The notes under the pieces were generated by a model. That model did not search any database. It worked only from the letters and a program-made list of their open reading frames with translations, and was not told where the DNA came from. 64,000 bases of DNA from Streptomyces sp. cg36 (GTDB lineage: Bacteria; Actinomycetota; Actinomycetes; Streptomycetales; Streptomycetaceae), in NCBI RefSeq assembly GCF_041080675.1, contig NZ_CP163520.1, positions 4,402,001-4,466,000 on the forward strand. The letters are read 5' to 3'. The number at the start of each line of letters is the position of its first letter. The stretch's first letter is position 1. Positions 54,869-62,093 of the stretch are shown piece after piece. A program made the translations under genes and the position numbers.

Positions 54869-55969
54869 TCAGCCCCGGATCGCGCCGAACCCCGCCACCT
54901 CGCGCGGGTCGCGCGGACCCGGGCCGATGTAGCGGGCGGACGGGCGGACCAGACGGCCCGTCCGCTTCTGCTCCAGGATGTGCGCCGACCAGCCCGCGGT
55001 GCGGGCGCAGGTGAACATCGAGGTGAACATGTGCGCCGGCACCTGCGCGAAGTCCAGCATGATCGCGGCCCAGAACTCCACGTTGGTGGCGAGCACCCGG
55101 TCGGGGCGGCGCGCGTGCAGCTCTTCGAGGGCCGCCTTCTCCAGCGCCTCGGCGACCTCGAAGCGGGGCGCGCCCAGCTCCTTGGCGGTGCGGCGCAGCA
55201 CCCGGGCGCGCGGGTCCTCGGCGCGGTAGACGCGGTGGCCGAAGCCCATCAGGCGCTCGCCCTTGTCCAGGGCCTTCTTGACGTACGCGGTGGCGTCGCC
55301 GGTCCGCTCGATCTCCTCGATCATGCCGAGGACGCGGGAGGGGGCGCCGCCGTGCAGCGGGCCGGACATCGCGCCGACCGCGCCGGAGAGCGCGGCGGCG
55401 ACGTCGGCGCCGGTGGAGGCGATGACGCGGGCGGTGAACGTCGAGGCGTTCATGCCGTGCTCGGCGGCCGACGTCCAGTACGCGTCGACGGCCTTGACGT
55501 GCTTGGGGTCCGGCTCGCCGCGCCAGCGGATCATGAACCGCTCGACGATGGACTCGGCGCGGTCGATCTCGCGCTGCGGCACCATCGGCAGGCCCTGTCC
55601 GCGCGCCGACTGCGCCACGTACGAGAGCGCCATCACGGCGGCCCGCGCCAGGTCGTCGCGGGCGGTGCGCTCGTCGATGTCGAGCAGCGGCTTGAGGCCC
55701 CAGACCGGGGCGAGCATCGCGAGCGCGGACTGCACGTCCACGCGGATGTCACCCGAGTGGACGGGGATGGGGAACGGCTCGGCGGGCGGCAGGCCGGGGT
55801 TGAAGGCGCCGTCGACGAGCAGGCCCCACACGTTCCCGAACGACACGTGGCCGACGAGGTCCTCGATGTCGACCCCGCGGTACCGCAGGGCACCGCCTTC
55901 CTTGTCGGGTTCGGCGATCTCGGTCTCGAACGCGACGACTCCTTCAAGTCCGGGTACGAAGTCGGACAT
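54869..55969 (-). CDS. Citrate synthase-family enzyme (citrate synthase 2 type)
   Basis: A 366-residue protein of the short, hexameric-type actinobacterial citrate synthase group. The first active-site His is in the SAAEHGMNASTFTARVI segment, SGPLHGGAPSRVLGM follows, and the second His is in MGFGHRVYRAEDPRARVLR. Where canonical citrate synthases have a catalytic Asp in NVDF, this protein has Glu (ATNVEFWAAIMLDF), a change I associate with the second citrate synthase of Streptomyces. It may make citrate or 2-methylcitrate. ATG at 55969 is the start. It is divergent from pdxH. Confidence 0.88.
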   Translation of the reverse strand: MSDFVPGLEGVVAFETEIAEPDKEGGALRYRGVDIEDLVGHVSFGNVWGLLVDGAFNPGLPPAEPFPIPVHSGDIRVDVQSALAMLAPVWGLKPLLDIDERTARDDLARAAVMALSYVAQSARGQGLPMVPQREIDRAESIVERFMIRWRGEPDPKHVKAVDAYWTSAAEHGMNASTFTARVIASTGADVAAALSGAVGAMSGPLHGGAPSRVLGMIEEIERTGDATAYVKKALDKGERLMGFGHRVYRAEDPRARVLRRTAKELGAPRFEVAEALEKAALEELHARRPDRVLATNVEFWAAIMLDFAQVPAHMFTSMFTCARTAGWSAHILEQKRTGRLVRPSARYIGPGPRDPREVAGFGAIRG

Positions 55970-56359
55970 CGGGCGGCTCCTCGTGTTGCGTGCGACAGCT
56001 GCGGGATGGACGCGGGCGGGGGTGCCCCTTTCCCCCGTATTGCCCGTTGCGGCGGTAACTCACCCACCGGGTAGTAGGGGGGCCACAGTGGCCCAGCGGA
56101 GAGTTTGGCGGGTTCGACGGGTGCGGGGAAGCGTGACATCCGGCACACTGCCCCATTTGCCGCGCGGAGGGTTGGCGACCCTCCGTGCCGGGAAAAATGA
56201 CACGCCGTGCCATTTGGAACATGGCCTTCCGTCCCCGGCCGCCGCATCCGCCCCGGCAGCCCCTCCCGGCGCCCTCCCCGGTGCCCGTCCCGGCCGCCCC
56301 TTCCGGCATCCGTCCCGGCCGCCCCGCCGCGCCCGGCCGCCCTGCGGCAGGATGACGCC
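55970..56359. promoter_or_regulatory. Divergent regulatory region between citrate synthase and pdxH
   Basis: There are 390 bases without a gene. Visible elements are an inverted repeat CGGAGGGT-N5-ACCCTCCG (56165-56185), two TGACA...CCATTTG motifs (56134-56159 and 56198-56216) and GCCAT-N7-ATGGC (56209-56225). These are candidate operators for one or both divergent genes. The stretch before the pdxH GTG is a run of CCCGGCCGCC-type sequence without signals. Confidence 0.5.
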
Positions 56360-57010
56360 GTGACCGATCACGACCCCGCGGCCATGCGCCGCCAGTACCG
56401 CACCACCCTCCTCGACGAGGCGGACCTCGCGGCGACCCCGATGGCCCAGTTCGCCCGCTGGTTCAAGGAGGCCGTCACCGCGGGGCTGCACGAGCCGAAC
56501 GCCATGGTCGTCGCCACGGCGACCCCCGACGGCCACCCGTCGACGCGCACGGTCCTGCTCAAGGCGTACGACGACCGCGGGTTCGTCTTCTACACCAACT
56601 ACGCCTCCCGCAAGGGCCGCGAACTGGCGGCGAACCCGCGCGTCTCGCTGCTCTTCCCCTGGCACCAGATCTCCCGCCAGGTGATCGTCACCGGCACCGC
56701 CGGGCAGGTGCCGCGGGAGGAGACCGAGGCGTACTTCCGCTCCCGCCCGCACGGCTCGCAGCTCGGCGCCTGGGCGAGCCCCCAGTCCGCCCCGCTCGCC
56801 TCCCGGGCGGAACTGACGTCCCGTTACGAGGAGTTGGCGGCCCGCCACCCCGAGGGCACCGAGGTCCCGGTGCCGCCGCAGTGGGGCGGCTTCCGGATCG
56901 TCCCGGAGGCGGTGGAGTTCTGGCAGGGCCATGAGAACCGGCTGCACGACCGGCTGCGCTATGTGCCGGCGGGGCCGGACGAGTGGCGCGTCGAGCGCCT
57001 CGCCCCGTAG
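56360..57010 (+). CDS. pdxH: Pyridoxamine 5'-phosphate oxidase
   Basis: A 216-residue FMN enzyme that oxidises pyridoxamine or pyridoxine 5'-phosphate to PLP. It has the family start [35 protein letters not shown] with the FMN-binding Arg/Lys, [17 protein letters not shown], the [13 protein letters not shown] segment, and the C-terminal motif [15 protein letters not shown] with the substrate-binding Arg residues. Length fits. GTG at 56360 gives the usual N-terminus. A long inverted repeat follows after 27 bases. Confidence 0.95.
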   Translation: MTDHDPAAMRRQYRTTLLDEADLAATPMAQFARWFKEAVTAGLHEPNAMVVATATPDGHPSTRTVLLKAYDDRGFVFYTNYASRKGRELAANPRVSLLFPWHQISRQVIVTGTAGQVPREETEAYFRSRPHGSQLGAWASPQSAPLASRAELTSRYEELAARHPEGTEVPVPPQWGGFRIVPEAVEFWQGHENRLHDRLRYVPAGPDEWRVERLAP

Positions 57011-57037
57011 CGCCCGGCGGGGCCGGGACACGCAGAA

Positions 57038-57098
57038 ACCCGCGGGCTCGGGTTCCTCCGGAGAGGAGCCGGCCGGACGTGCCGGCGAGCCCGCGGGT
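57038..57098. terminator. 13-bp inverted repeat after pdxH, also end of the minus-strand transcript
   Basis: ACCCGCGGGCTCG (57038-57050) and CGAGCCCGCGGGT (57086-57098) pair perfectly around 35 bases that contain a smaller hairpin (57051-57070). On the minus strand the 3' arm is followed by TTCTG, a weak U tail. On the plus strand it lies 27 bases after the pdxH stop, so it can end both transcripts. Confidence 0.7.
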
Positions 57099-57163
57099 CG
57101 GTGACTGCTGGGAATTCGGCCGGCGACAAGCCGGCACCGCACAGAGAGTGCGACTGGCAGGCG

Positions 57164-57202
57164 CTAGCCCGCAGTCACCTCACGCGTCCGGTATCCATAC
57201 AT
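57164..57202 (-). CDS. 12-residue leader-like peptide MYGYRTREVTAG
   Basis: ATG at 57202 is preceded by GGGAGGTGG with 8 bases spacing, one of the strongest ribosome sites in the window, and runs to TAG at 57164. The peptide has two Tyr and two Arg codons in the first eight, the amino-acid bias seen in some attenuation leaders. Its last four codons form the 5' arm of the closing stem of the downstream fold. It is too short for standard gene calls. Confidence 0.55.
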   Translation of the reverse strand: MYGYRTREVTAG

Positions 57203-57235
57203 CTGCCGAACCACCTCCCTTCTCGTGTGCACCAC

Positions 57236-57264
57236 ACATTAGGAAGCCGCGCGGGGCGCGACAA
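57236..57264 (-). promoter_or_regulatory. Promoter TTGTCG-N17-TAATGT for the small transcript
   Basis: On the minus strand TTGTCG (57259-57264) and TAATGT (57236-57241) are exactly 17 bases apart, a good match to the housekeeping sigma pattern in Streptomyces. It lies 20 bases after the VOC gene's stop and points away from it toward the peptide ORF. Confidence 0.65.
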
Positions 57265-57283
57265 CCGAATTAACGGCCGCTCT

Positions 57284-57658
57284 TCACCCGGCCCGTTCCC
57301 CGGCGGACCGCTCCACGCAGAACTCGTTGCCCTCGATGTCCGCGAGGGTCACCCACCCCCCGCCGTCGGGGCGCCGGTGGTCGCCGACCAGGGTGGCGCC
57401 GAGGGCGAGCAGCCGGTCCACCTCCTCGTCGCGGGTGCGGTCCTGGGGCTGGAGGTCGAGGTGGACGCGGTTCTTCACGGCCTTGGCGTCCTCGACCGCC
57501 ACGAAGAGCAGCGCGGCGCCCTCGGTGGTGACCAGGGCCTCCGGGTCGCCCGGGAGGTCCTCGTCGGCGAGCTTGCCGTCGAGGACCGCGGCCCAGAAGG
57601 TGCCGAGGGCGTGGGCGTCGGCGCAGTCGAACGTCACATGACGTACAAGTGAGGTCAT
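57284..57658 (-). CDS. VOC (glyoxalase-like) family protein
   Basis: A 124-residue protein of the vicinal-oxygen-chelate fold (two beta-alpha-beta-beta-beta units). Segments are HVTFDCADAHALGTFWAAVL at the start, KNRVHLDLQPQDRTRDEEVD in the middle and GGWVTLADIEGNEFCVE at the end, with His and Glu in metal-binding places. It could bind a small drug or metabolite; no substrate is evident. ATG at 57658 is preceded, on its strand, by CATAGT exactly 7 bases upstream, so the mRNA is probably leaderless. Confidence 0.85.
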   Translation of the reverse strand: MTSLVRHVTFDCADAHALGTFWAAVLDGKLADEDLPGDPEALVTTEGAALLFVAVEDAKAVKNRVHLDLQPQDRTRDEEVDRLLALGATLVGDHRRPDGGGWVTLADIEGNEFCVERSAGERAG

Positions 57659-57716
57659 GGGCGTCACTATGTTCGAAGACGGCGGGCCGGAAAAGGCGTT
57701 TACGCGCGCGTGGGCG

Positions 57717-58199
57717 ATGTCGGCCGCGCGGATCGACCTGGAGCCCCTGCGGGCCGGGCACGCCGACGAGATGGCGGACGTGCTGGGCGACCCCGCGCTG
57801 CACCGGTTCACCGGCGGCGCCCCGTATGCGCGGGACGAACTGCGCGCGCGGTACGAGAGGTTGGCCGCCGGGTCGCCCGACCCGGCCGTGCACTGGCTCA
57901 ACTGGGTGGTGCGGCTGCGCGGGGACGGCCGTCCGGTGGGTACGGTCCAGGCCACTGTGGAGGGCGCCGCGGCGGAGGTCGCCTGGGTGATCGGCACGCC
58001 CTGGCAGGGCCGCGGGTACGCCACCGAGGCCGCGCGGGCGCTCGTCGCCGGGCTCGCCGCGCACGGGGTCCGCCGCGTCGTCGCGCACATCCACCCCGAC
58101 CACACCGCCTCCGCCGCCGTCGCGCGCGCGGCCGGGCTGGCCCCGACGCGGGAGCGCCGGGACGGCGAGGTGCGCTGGAGCGGCGGGCCGGGCGGCTGA
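57717..58199 (+). CDS. GNAT-family N-acetyltransferase
   Basis: A 160-residue acetyltransferase. The start MSAARIDLEPLRAGHADEMA is followed by the LNWVVRLRGDGRPVGTVQAT strand region, VIGTPWQGRGYATEAARALV (the acetyl-CoA pyrophosphate-binding motif with Gln/Arg-x-x-Gly-x-Gly/Ala) and the Ala-rich helix SAAVARAAGLAPTRERR. An ATG at 57657 would make the divergent genes overlap and add an odd AT-rich segment, so 57717 is preferred; no ribosome site is obvious. The 173 bases before the PAS gene show no gene. Confidence 0.8.
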   Translation: MSAARIDLEPLRAGHADEMADVLGDPALHRFTGGAPYARDELRARYERLAAGSPDPAVHWLNWVVRLRGDGRPVGTVQATVEGAAAEVAWVIGTPWQGRGYATEAARALVAGLAAHGVRRVVAHIHPDHTASAAVARAAGLAPTRERRDGEVRWSGGPGG

Positions 58200-58372
58200 G
58201 GGCCGGGGAGCGGGCGCGCGCGGTTCCGCCCGGCCCGGCGTCGCAAAACGATCCCTGGGGCGAAGGGATTTCGGGGAAGTCGGTGTGGGATCCGTCACGT
58301 TCCAGTTGAATGATCCGACGAGGGTCGGTGCGTCGGCGTGACGCGGCGACACGTCCTGCAGGGGGTGCCAGG

Positions 58373-59752
58373 ATGAGTGCTTCCCGGAGTGAGACCACCA
58401 ACGCCCTCGGTCCCGACGAGCCGGACCGGGAGCACGAGGACGGTCCCGGCGCGGCGGCCGAGCCCGAACCCGGCGGCGATCTGCTCGCCGCCCTGCTCGA
58501 CGGCATGGACGCGGCGCTCTGCGCCTTCGACGCGGCCGGCGCGGTCACCCACTGGAACCGCGAGGCCGAGCGGATCCTCGGCTGGAGCGCCGGGGAGGCG
58601 GTGGGCCGCAAGGGCTTCGCCGGGTGGGCGGTGCGGGCCGCCGACGCGGGCGAGGTGGAGGGCCGGCTGATGGCGGCGATGGACGCGCCGGGCCGCCAGG
58701 TCCACGAGTTCGCGCTGCTCACCAAGGACGGCGGCCGGGTCCTGGTGCGCACCCAGTCGGCCGGGGTGCGGGGCGCGGACGGCACACCGGCGGGCGTGTA
58801 CTGCGCGTTCAGCGAGGTGCACGCGCAGATCGACCTGGAGCGCTCGATCGCGCTCAGCGAGGCCCTGTTCGAGGACGGCTCCTGGGGCGTCGTCCTGGTC
58901 GACGTGGACCTGCGGCCCACCGTCGTCAACGCGTACGCGGCCCGCGCCCTGGGGACCGGCCGCGCCACCCTGCTCGGGCGCCCGCTGGGCGAGCTGGTGG
59001 TGCGGGGCGTCGACGAGCTGGAGGGCGCGCTCCACCACGTACTGGCGGAGGGCGCGCCCGCCTCGCCCGCCGAGCTGTGGGCGACCGTGCGCACCGCCGA
59101 GGGCGAGCGGCGGCGCTGCTGGCACAGCGGCTTCCTGCGGCTCGCCTCGCCGCTGGCCGAGGAGCCGGTGCCGCTCGGGGTGGCCTGGCTCTTCCAGGAC
59201 GTCACCGACGCCAAGCTCGCCGAGCAGGAGGCCGACCGGCTGCGGTTCCGGTGGAACCAGCTGCACCGGGCGGCGCGCACGGCGGCCGAGTGCGAGGACC
59301 CGGCGGAGGCGGCCACCGCGTACCTGGACTTCGCGCTCGCGGGCTTCGCCGAGCACGCGCTGGTCGATCTGGCGGTCGGCGAGGACCGGCTGGTGCGGAC
59401 GGCGGCGTCCCCGGCGTCCGCGCCGGGCCCGGTCGCCCCGGTGGCGGGCGGCGGCTTCCCGGTCCGCTACGCCCCGGGCCACCCCGCGCTCCAGGCGGCC
59501 GACCGGATCGGCTCGGTCCGGGCCAGCGGCGGCGCGGGGGCGCAGAGCTGGGCGGAGGAGCGCCAGTGGCCGCCGGACGCCCGCCACGCCCTGTGCACGG
59601 TCCTGCGCAGCCGGGGCCGTACGGTCGGCGTCCTGACGTTCCTGCGCGGCCCCGGCCGCCCGGCGTTCGAGCGCCCGGACGCGACGTACGCGGAGAGCGT
59701 GGCGGTCCGGGTGGCCGCGTCCCTGGACCTGGCGCGGGCCCTGGAGCACTGA
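58373..59752 (+). CDS. PAS domain protein (PAS-PAS with C-terminal GAF-like region)
   Basis: A 459-residue cytoplasmic sensor-type protein. A first PAS domain lies at about 38-160 (LLDGMDAALCAFDAAGAVTH, WNREAERILGWSAGEAVGRK). A second weak one is near 165-290 (GSWGVVLVDVDLRPTVVNAY, ending AWLFQDVTDAKLAEQEADRL). From about 295 a GAF-like domain is seen (HRAARTAAECEDPAEAATAY, FLRGPGRPAFERPDATYAES). No kinase, cyclase or phosphatase output domain is present, so it may be a stand-alone sensor or a truncated SpoIIE-type protein. ATG at 58373 follows AGG directly. A terminator follows the stop. Confidence 0.8.
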   Translation: MSASRSETTNALGPDEPDREHEDGPGAAAEPEPGGDLLAALLDGMDAALCAFDAAGAVTHWNREAERILGWSAGEAVGRKGFAGWAVRAADAGEVEGRLMAAMDAPGRQVHEFALLTKDGGRVLVRTQSAGVRGADGTPAGVYCAFSEVHAQIDLERSIALSEALFEDGSWGVVLVDVDLRPTVVNAYAARALGTGRATLLGRPLGELVVRGVDELEGALHHVLAEGAPASPAELWATVRTAEGERRRCWHSGFLRLASPLAEEPVPLGVAWLFQDVTDAKLAEQEADRLRFRWNQLHRAARTAAECEDPAEAATAYLDFALAGFAEHALVDLAVGEDRLVRTAASPASAPGPVAPVAGGGFPVRYAPGHPALQAADRIGSVRASGGAGAQSWAEERQWPPDARHALCTVLRSRGRTVGVLTFLRGPGRPAFERPDATYAESVAVRVAASLDLARALEH

Positions 59753-59754
59753 GC

Positions 59755-59803
59755 CGCCGGGCGCGCCGGGGCCCGGACACCTCGAAGCTCCGGGCGCCCG
59801 GCG
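59755..59803. terminator. Nested hairpin between convergent PAS and SIS genes
   Basis: The outer arms CGCCGGGCGC (59755-59764) and GCGCCCGGCG (59794-59803) enclose an inner GCCCGG/CCGGGC pair. It lies between two stops facing each other, 3 bases after the PAS stop. Confidence 0.6.
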
Positions 59804-59832
59804 CCGTGACCGGGGCCCGGCCCGTCGCGCTC

Positions 59833-60588
59833 TCAGTGCCGGAAGAAGATCCGGTCCCTGTACTCCGTCATCACCCGGCCGTTCCACTCGTGGCCGCCGT
59901 CGACGTTGCCGGACCGCAGCAGCGGCGGCTCGATGCCGCGCTCGACCAGGGACTCCGTCGCGGCGGCCATCATGGCCTGCATCAGCGCGCTGGTGACGAC
60001 GGTGGAGGCGGGCGCGAAGGGGGCCTCGACCCCCTCGTGGGTGAGCTCCGCGTCCCCGATCGCGATCTTGCTGTCCAGGACGATGTCGCAGTGGTCGCGC
60101 AGGAAGGTGCCCGACACGTGCCGGGACTTGGTGCCCTCCGCGTACGCCACGGAGGTGACGCCGATGACGGTCAGGCCGAGGGCGCGCGCGTTCATGGCCA
60201 TCTCCACCGGCAGCGCGTTGCGGCCGGAGAGGGAGATGATCACGACGACGTCGCCGGGGCGGGCCGGGCTGGAGTCCAGGACCGCGCCCGCGAGCCCGTC
60301 CACCCGCTCCAGGGCGGACCCCAGCGGCGCGGGCGTCACGTCCACGCCGACCGTGCCGGGCACCGCGAGGAGGTTCATCAGGGCGAGCCCGCCCGCCCGG
60401 TAGACGACGTCCTGCGCGGCCAGCGAGGAGTGCCCGGCGCCGAACGCGAAGAGCCGCCCGCCCGCCGCCACCGCGTCGGCGACGGCGGCTCCGGCGGCGG
60501 CGACGCTGTCCGCCTCCTCGTCCCGTACCCGCTGGAGCAGCCCGATGGCCGCGTCGAAGAACTGACCGGCCAGTTTGCTCTCGCTCAT
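59833..60588 (-). CDS. SIS-domain sugar-phosphate enzyme (NagS-like)
   Basis: A 251-residue protein with a single SIS domain. The phosphosugar-binding segments are LFAFGAGHSSLAAQDVVYRA, VVVIISLSGRNALPVEMAMN (with Ser-Gly) and LTVIGVTSVAYAEGTKSRHV. Its size and position beside dmdR1 match SCO4393 of S. coelicolor, which I recall as the N-acetylglucosamine-6-phosphate dehydratase NagS connected to aminosugar toxicity; assignment rests on synteny and family, so no symbol is given. ATG at 60588 has AGGG upstream. A DasR-like operator covers its promoter, supporting an aminosugar role. Confidence 0.82.
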   Translation of the reverse strand: MSESKLAGQFFDAAIGLLQRVRDEEADSVAAAGAAVADAVAAGGRLFAFGAGHSSLAAQDVVYRAGGLALMNLLAVPGTVGVDVTPAPLGSALERVDGLAGAVLDSSPARPGDVVVIISLSGRNALPVEMAMNARALGLTVIGVTSVAYAEGTKSRHVSGTFLRDHCDIVLDSKIAIGDAELTHEGVEAPFAPASTVVTSALMQAMMAAATESLVERGIEPPLLRSGNVDGGHEWNGRVMTEYRDRIFFRH

Positions 60589-60680
60589 CGCCTGGGCCCT
60601 TTCCGGGGGTGAGATCGGTGGGGTGGTCGGGGAGGTGCCGGGGAGGTGCCGGGGGGTCGGAATGGGGGGTGCCGCCGCAC

Positions 60681-60710
60681 ACGTTGCGGTCTGGACCATT
60701 CCCGTGTCAA
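60681..60710 (-). promoter_or_regulatory. SIS-gene promoter with DasR-type operator in the spacer
   Basis: On the minus strand TTGACA (60705-60710) and CAACGT (60681-60686) are 18 bases apart. The 16-mer at 60685-60700, TGCGGTCTGGACCATT on the plus strand, matches the DasR consensus ACTGGTCTAGACCAGT in 12 of 16 positions and sits between the -35 and -10. A bound repressor would block RNA polymerase. The operator is about 97 bases from the ATG. Confidence 0.65.
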
Positions 60711-60828
60711 TACGCCCGCACCCCGGCCGGGGCCCCCGCCGGGGCACGGTTGTCAGTGCGATGCGTCAGAATTGGGGTCAGGGCCAGCGCACGAGTGCTT
60801 TCAACAGTCACAGCATCGAGGGGCACGT

Positions 60829-61521
60829 ATGTCCGGACTGATCGACACGACGGAGATGTATCTCCGCACCATCCTCGAACTTGAGGAAGAGGGTGTGGTC
60901 CCCATGCGCGCCCGGATCGCCGAGCGACTCGACCAGAGCGGGCCGACGGTGAGCCAGACGGTCGCGCGGATGGAGCGCGACGGCCTGGTCCAGGTCGCGG
61001 GCGACCGCCATCTGGAGCTCACCGACGAGGGCCGCAGGCTCGCCACCCGCGTGATGCGCAAGCACCGCCTCGCCGAGTGCCTGCTGGTCGACGTGATCGG
61101 CCTGGAGTGGGAGCAGGTGCACGCCGAGGCGTGCCGCTGGGAGCACGTGATGAGCGAGGCGGTGGAGCGCCGCGTCCTGGAGCTGCTGCGCCACCCCACC
61201 GAGTCGCCGTACGGGAACCCGATCCCGGGCCTGGAGGAGCTGGGCGAGAAGTCCGAGGCCGACGCGTTCCTGGAGGACGGGATCATCAGCCTCAACGAGC
61301 TGGAGGCGACCGAGGACGGCATGACCGTGGTCGTGCGCCGCATCGGCGAGCCGATCCAGACGGACGCCCAGCTGATGTACACGCTGCGGCGCGCGGGTGT
61401 GCAGCCCGGCGCGGTCGTCAGCGTCACGCGCTCGCCGGGCGGCGTCCTGGTCGGCAGCAGCGGCGAGGCGGCCGAGCTCGACGGCGACGTGGCCTCCCAC
61501 GTCTTCGTGGCCAAGCGCTAG
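60829..61521 (+). CDS. dmdR1: Iron-dependent DtxR-family repressor DmdR1
   Basis: A 230-residue DtxR/IdeR regulator. The winged helix is MYLRTILELEEEGVVPMRAR, then IAERLDQSGPTVSQTVARME. The dimer and metal-binding region follows, including HRLAECLLVDVIGLEWEQVH, AEACRWEHVMSEAVERRVLE and HPTESPYGNPIPGLEELG, with the Cys/Glu/His metal ligands. The last 75 residues form an SH3-like domain. Length and sequence order match S. coelicolor DmdR1 (SCO4394), which controls siderophores and antibiotics in response to iron. ATG at 60829 follows GAGGGG by 6 bases. An antiparallel ORF overlaps almost all of it. Confidence 0.92.
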   Translation: MSGLIDTTEMYLRTILELEEEGVVPMRARIAERLDQSGPTVSQTVARMERDGLVQVAGDRHLELTDEGRRLATRVMRKHRLAECLLVDVIGLEWEQVHAEACRWEHVMSEAVERRVLELLRHPTESPYGNPIPGLEELGEKSEADAFLEDGIISLNELEATEDGMTVVVRRIGEPIQTDAQLMYTLRRAGVQPGAVVSVTRSPGGVLVGSSGEAAELDGDVASHVFVAKR

Positions 61522-62093
61522 GGCTTTGCGGGGCTGACGGCCCCGAGGGTCCACGACGGGGGCCGGTGACGTGCGCAGGGCGCCGCGCCGCCCCCGTTCC
61601 GCTTGGGGCGCAAGGGAGTTGGCGGGGCGGCGCCGACGGCCCGCCGGGCCGGGAATTCCGGTCGGATCGGCAGCGGACGGACGGTTCGCGTGCCAGGCTG
61701 TCGCTTGAGGCATATGACCTGTACGGGCGCGCGGCCCGGGAGGGAGGGGGCTCGTGCGGAACGATCCTGCGCCCCTGGTGCCCCTCGGCCCGGCCGCCGG
61801 ACCTCCTGGAACGGACGAGGACCCCGGCGCCCTGCGGCGCCGGGGCCTGCCCTCCCCGGTGCTGACCCGGAGCCCCGAGCTCCCGGGGTCAGTCCCCTTC
61901 GGCCGGCCCCTCGTGCTCGTCGTGGCCGCCCGCCTCCCGCAGGAGATCTCCCCTCGGCGCGAGCCGTCAATCCTTGAGTCCGGTCACTCGAACGAGGGGT
62001 GTTGCGCGAGAGACGCGAGTTTTCGAATAGAGGTTCGATACCCTGCCGTGAACTGACCTCAGAGCTTCGGAGCCGAAGGGGGTGCCAGGACAC
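61522..62093. other. 572-base gap with possible SOS-like box and no sure gene
   Basis: No convincing gene. An open frame from GTG 61754 to 62056 has a good GGGAGGG ribosome site, but its product is Pro/Arg-rich and runs through an AT-rich promoter zone. At 62023-62038 TCGAATAGAGGTTCGA resembles the actinobacterial LexA box (12 of 14 core positions), and TACCCT at 62039-62044 could be the -10 of the hydrolase gene. A CCGGCGCC/GGCGCCGG hairpin is near 61823-61845. Confidence 0.5.

Larger units (their letters stand above)
57034..57229 (-). ncRNA. Predicted minus-strand small transcript with peptide ORF, branched fold and terminator
   Basis: The transcript predicted from the promoter at 57236-57264 starts near 57229 and carries a 12-codon ORF with a strong ribosome site. 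A multi-branched fold follows: a 9-bp closing stem (57171-57179 with 57100-57108) encloses a CGCAC/GTGCG hairpin and a GCCGGC/GCCGGC hairpin, with a weaker third arm. It ends in a 13-bp hairpin (57086-57098 with 57038-57050) and a short U-rich tail. The closing stem lies inside the peptide's last codons, so translation would compete with folding. No minus-strand gene follows until citrate synthase 1 kb away. I do not recognise it. Confidence 0.55.

Noticed and set aside
57100..57179. Cloverleaf-like fold that might be a tRNA
   Set aside because: The closing stem is 9 bp, there is no T-loop consensus, no anticodon loop of seven bases and no CCA. It is better explained as part of the minus-strand RNA.
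62024..62045. GGTTCGATACCC resembling a tRNA T-arm
   Set aside because: No acceptor stem, D-arm or anticodon arm can be drawn around it. It is more likely promoter DNA with a LexA-like box.
61754..62056. 100-codon plus-strand frame with a good ribosome site
   Set aside because: The product is proline/arginine-rich and continues through the AT-rich promoter zone of the hydrolase gene; no family is visible. It remains possible but unsupported.
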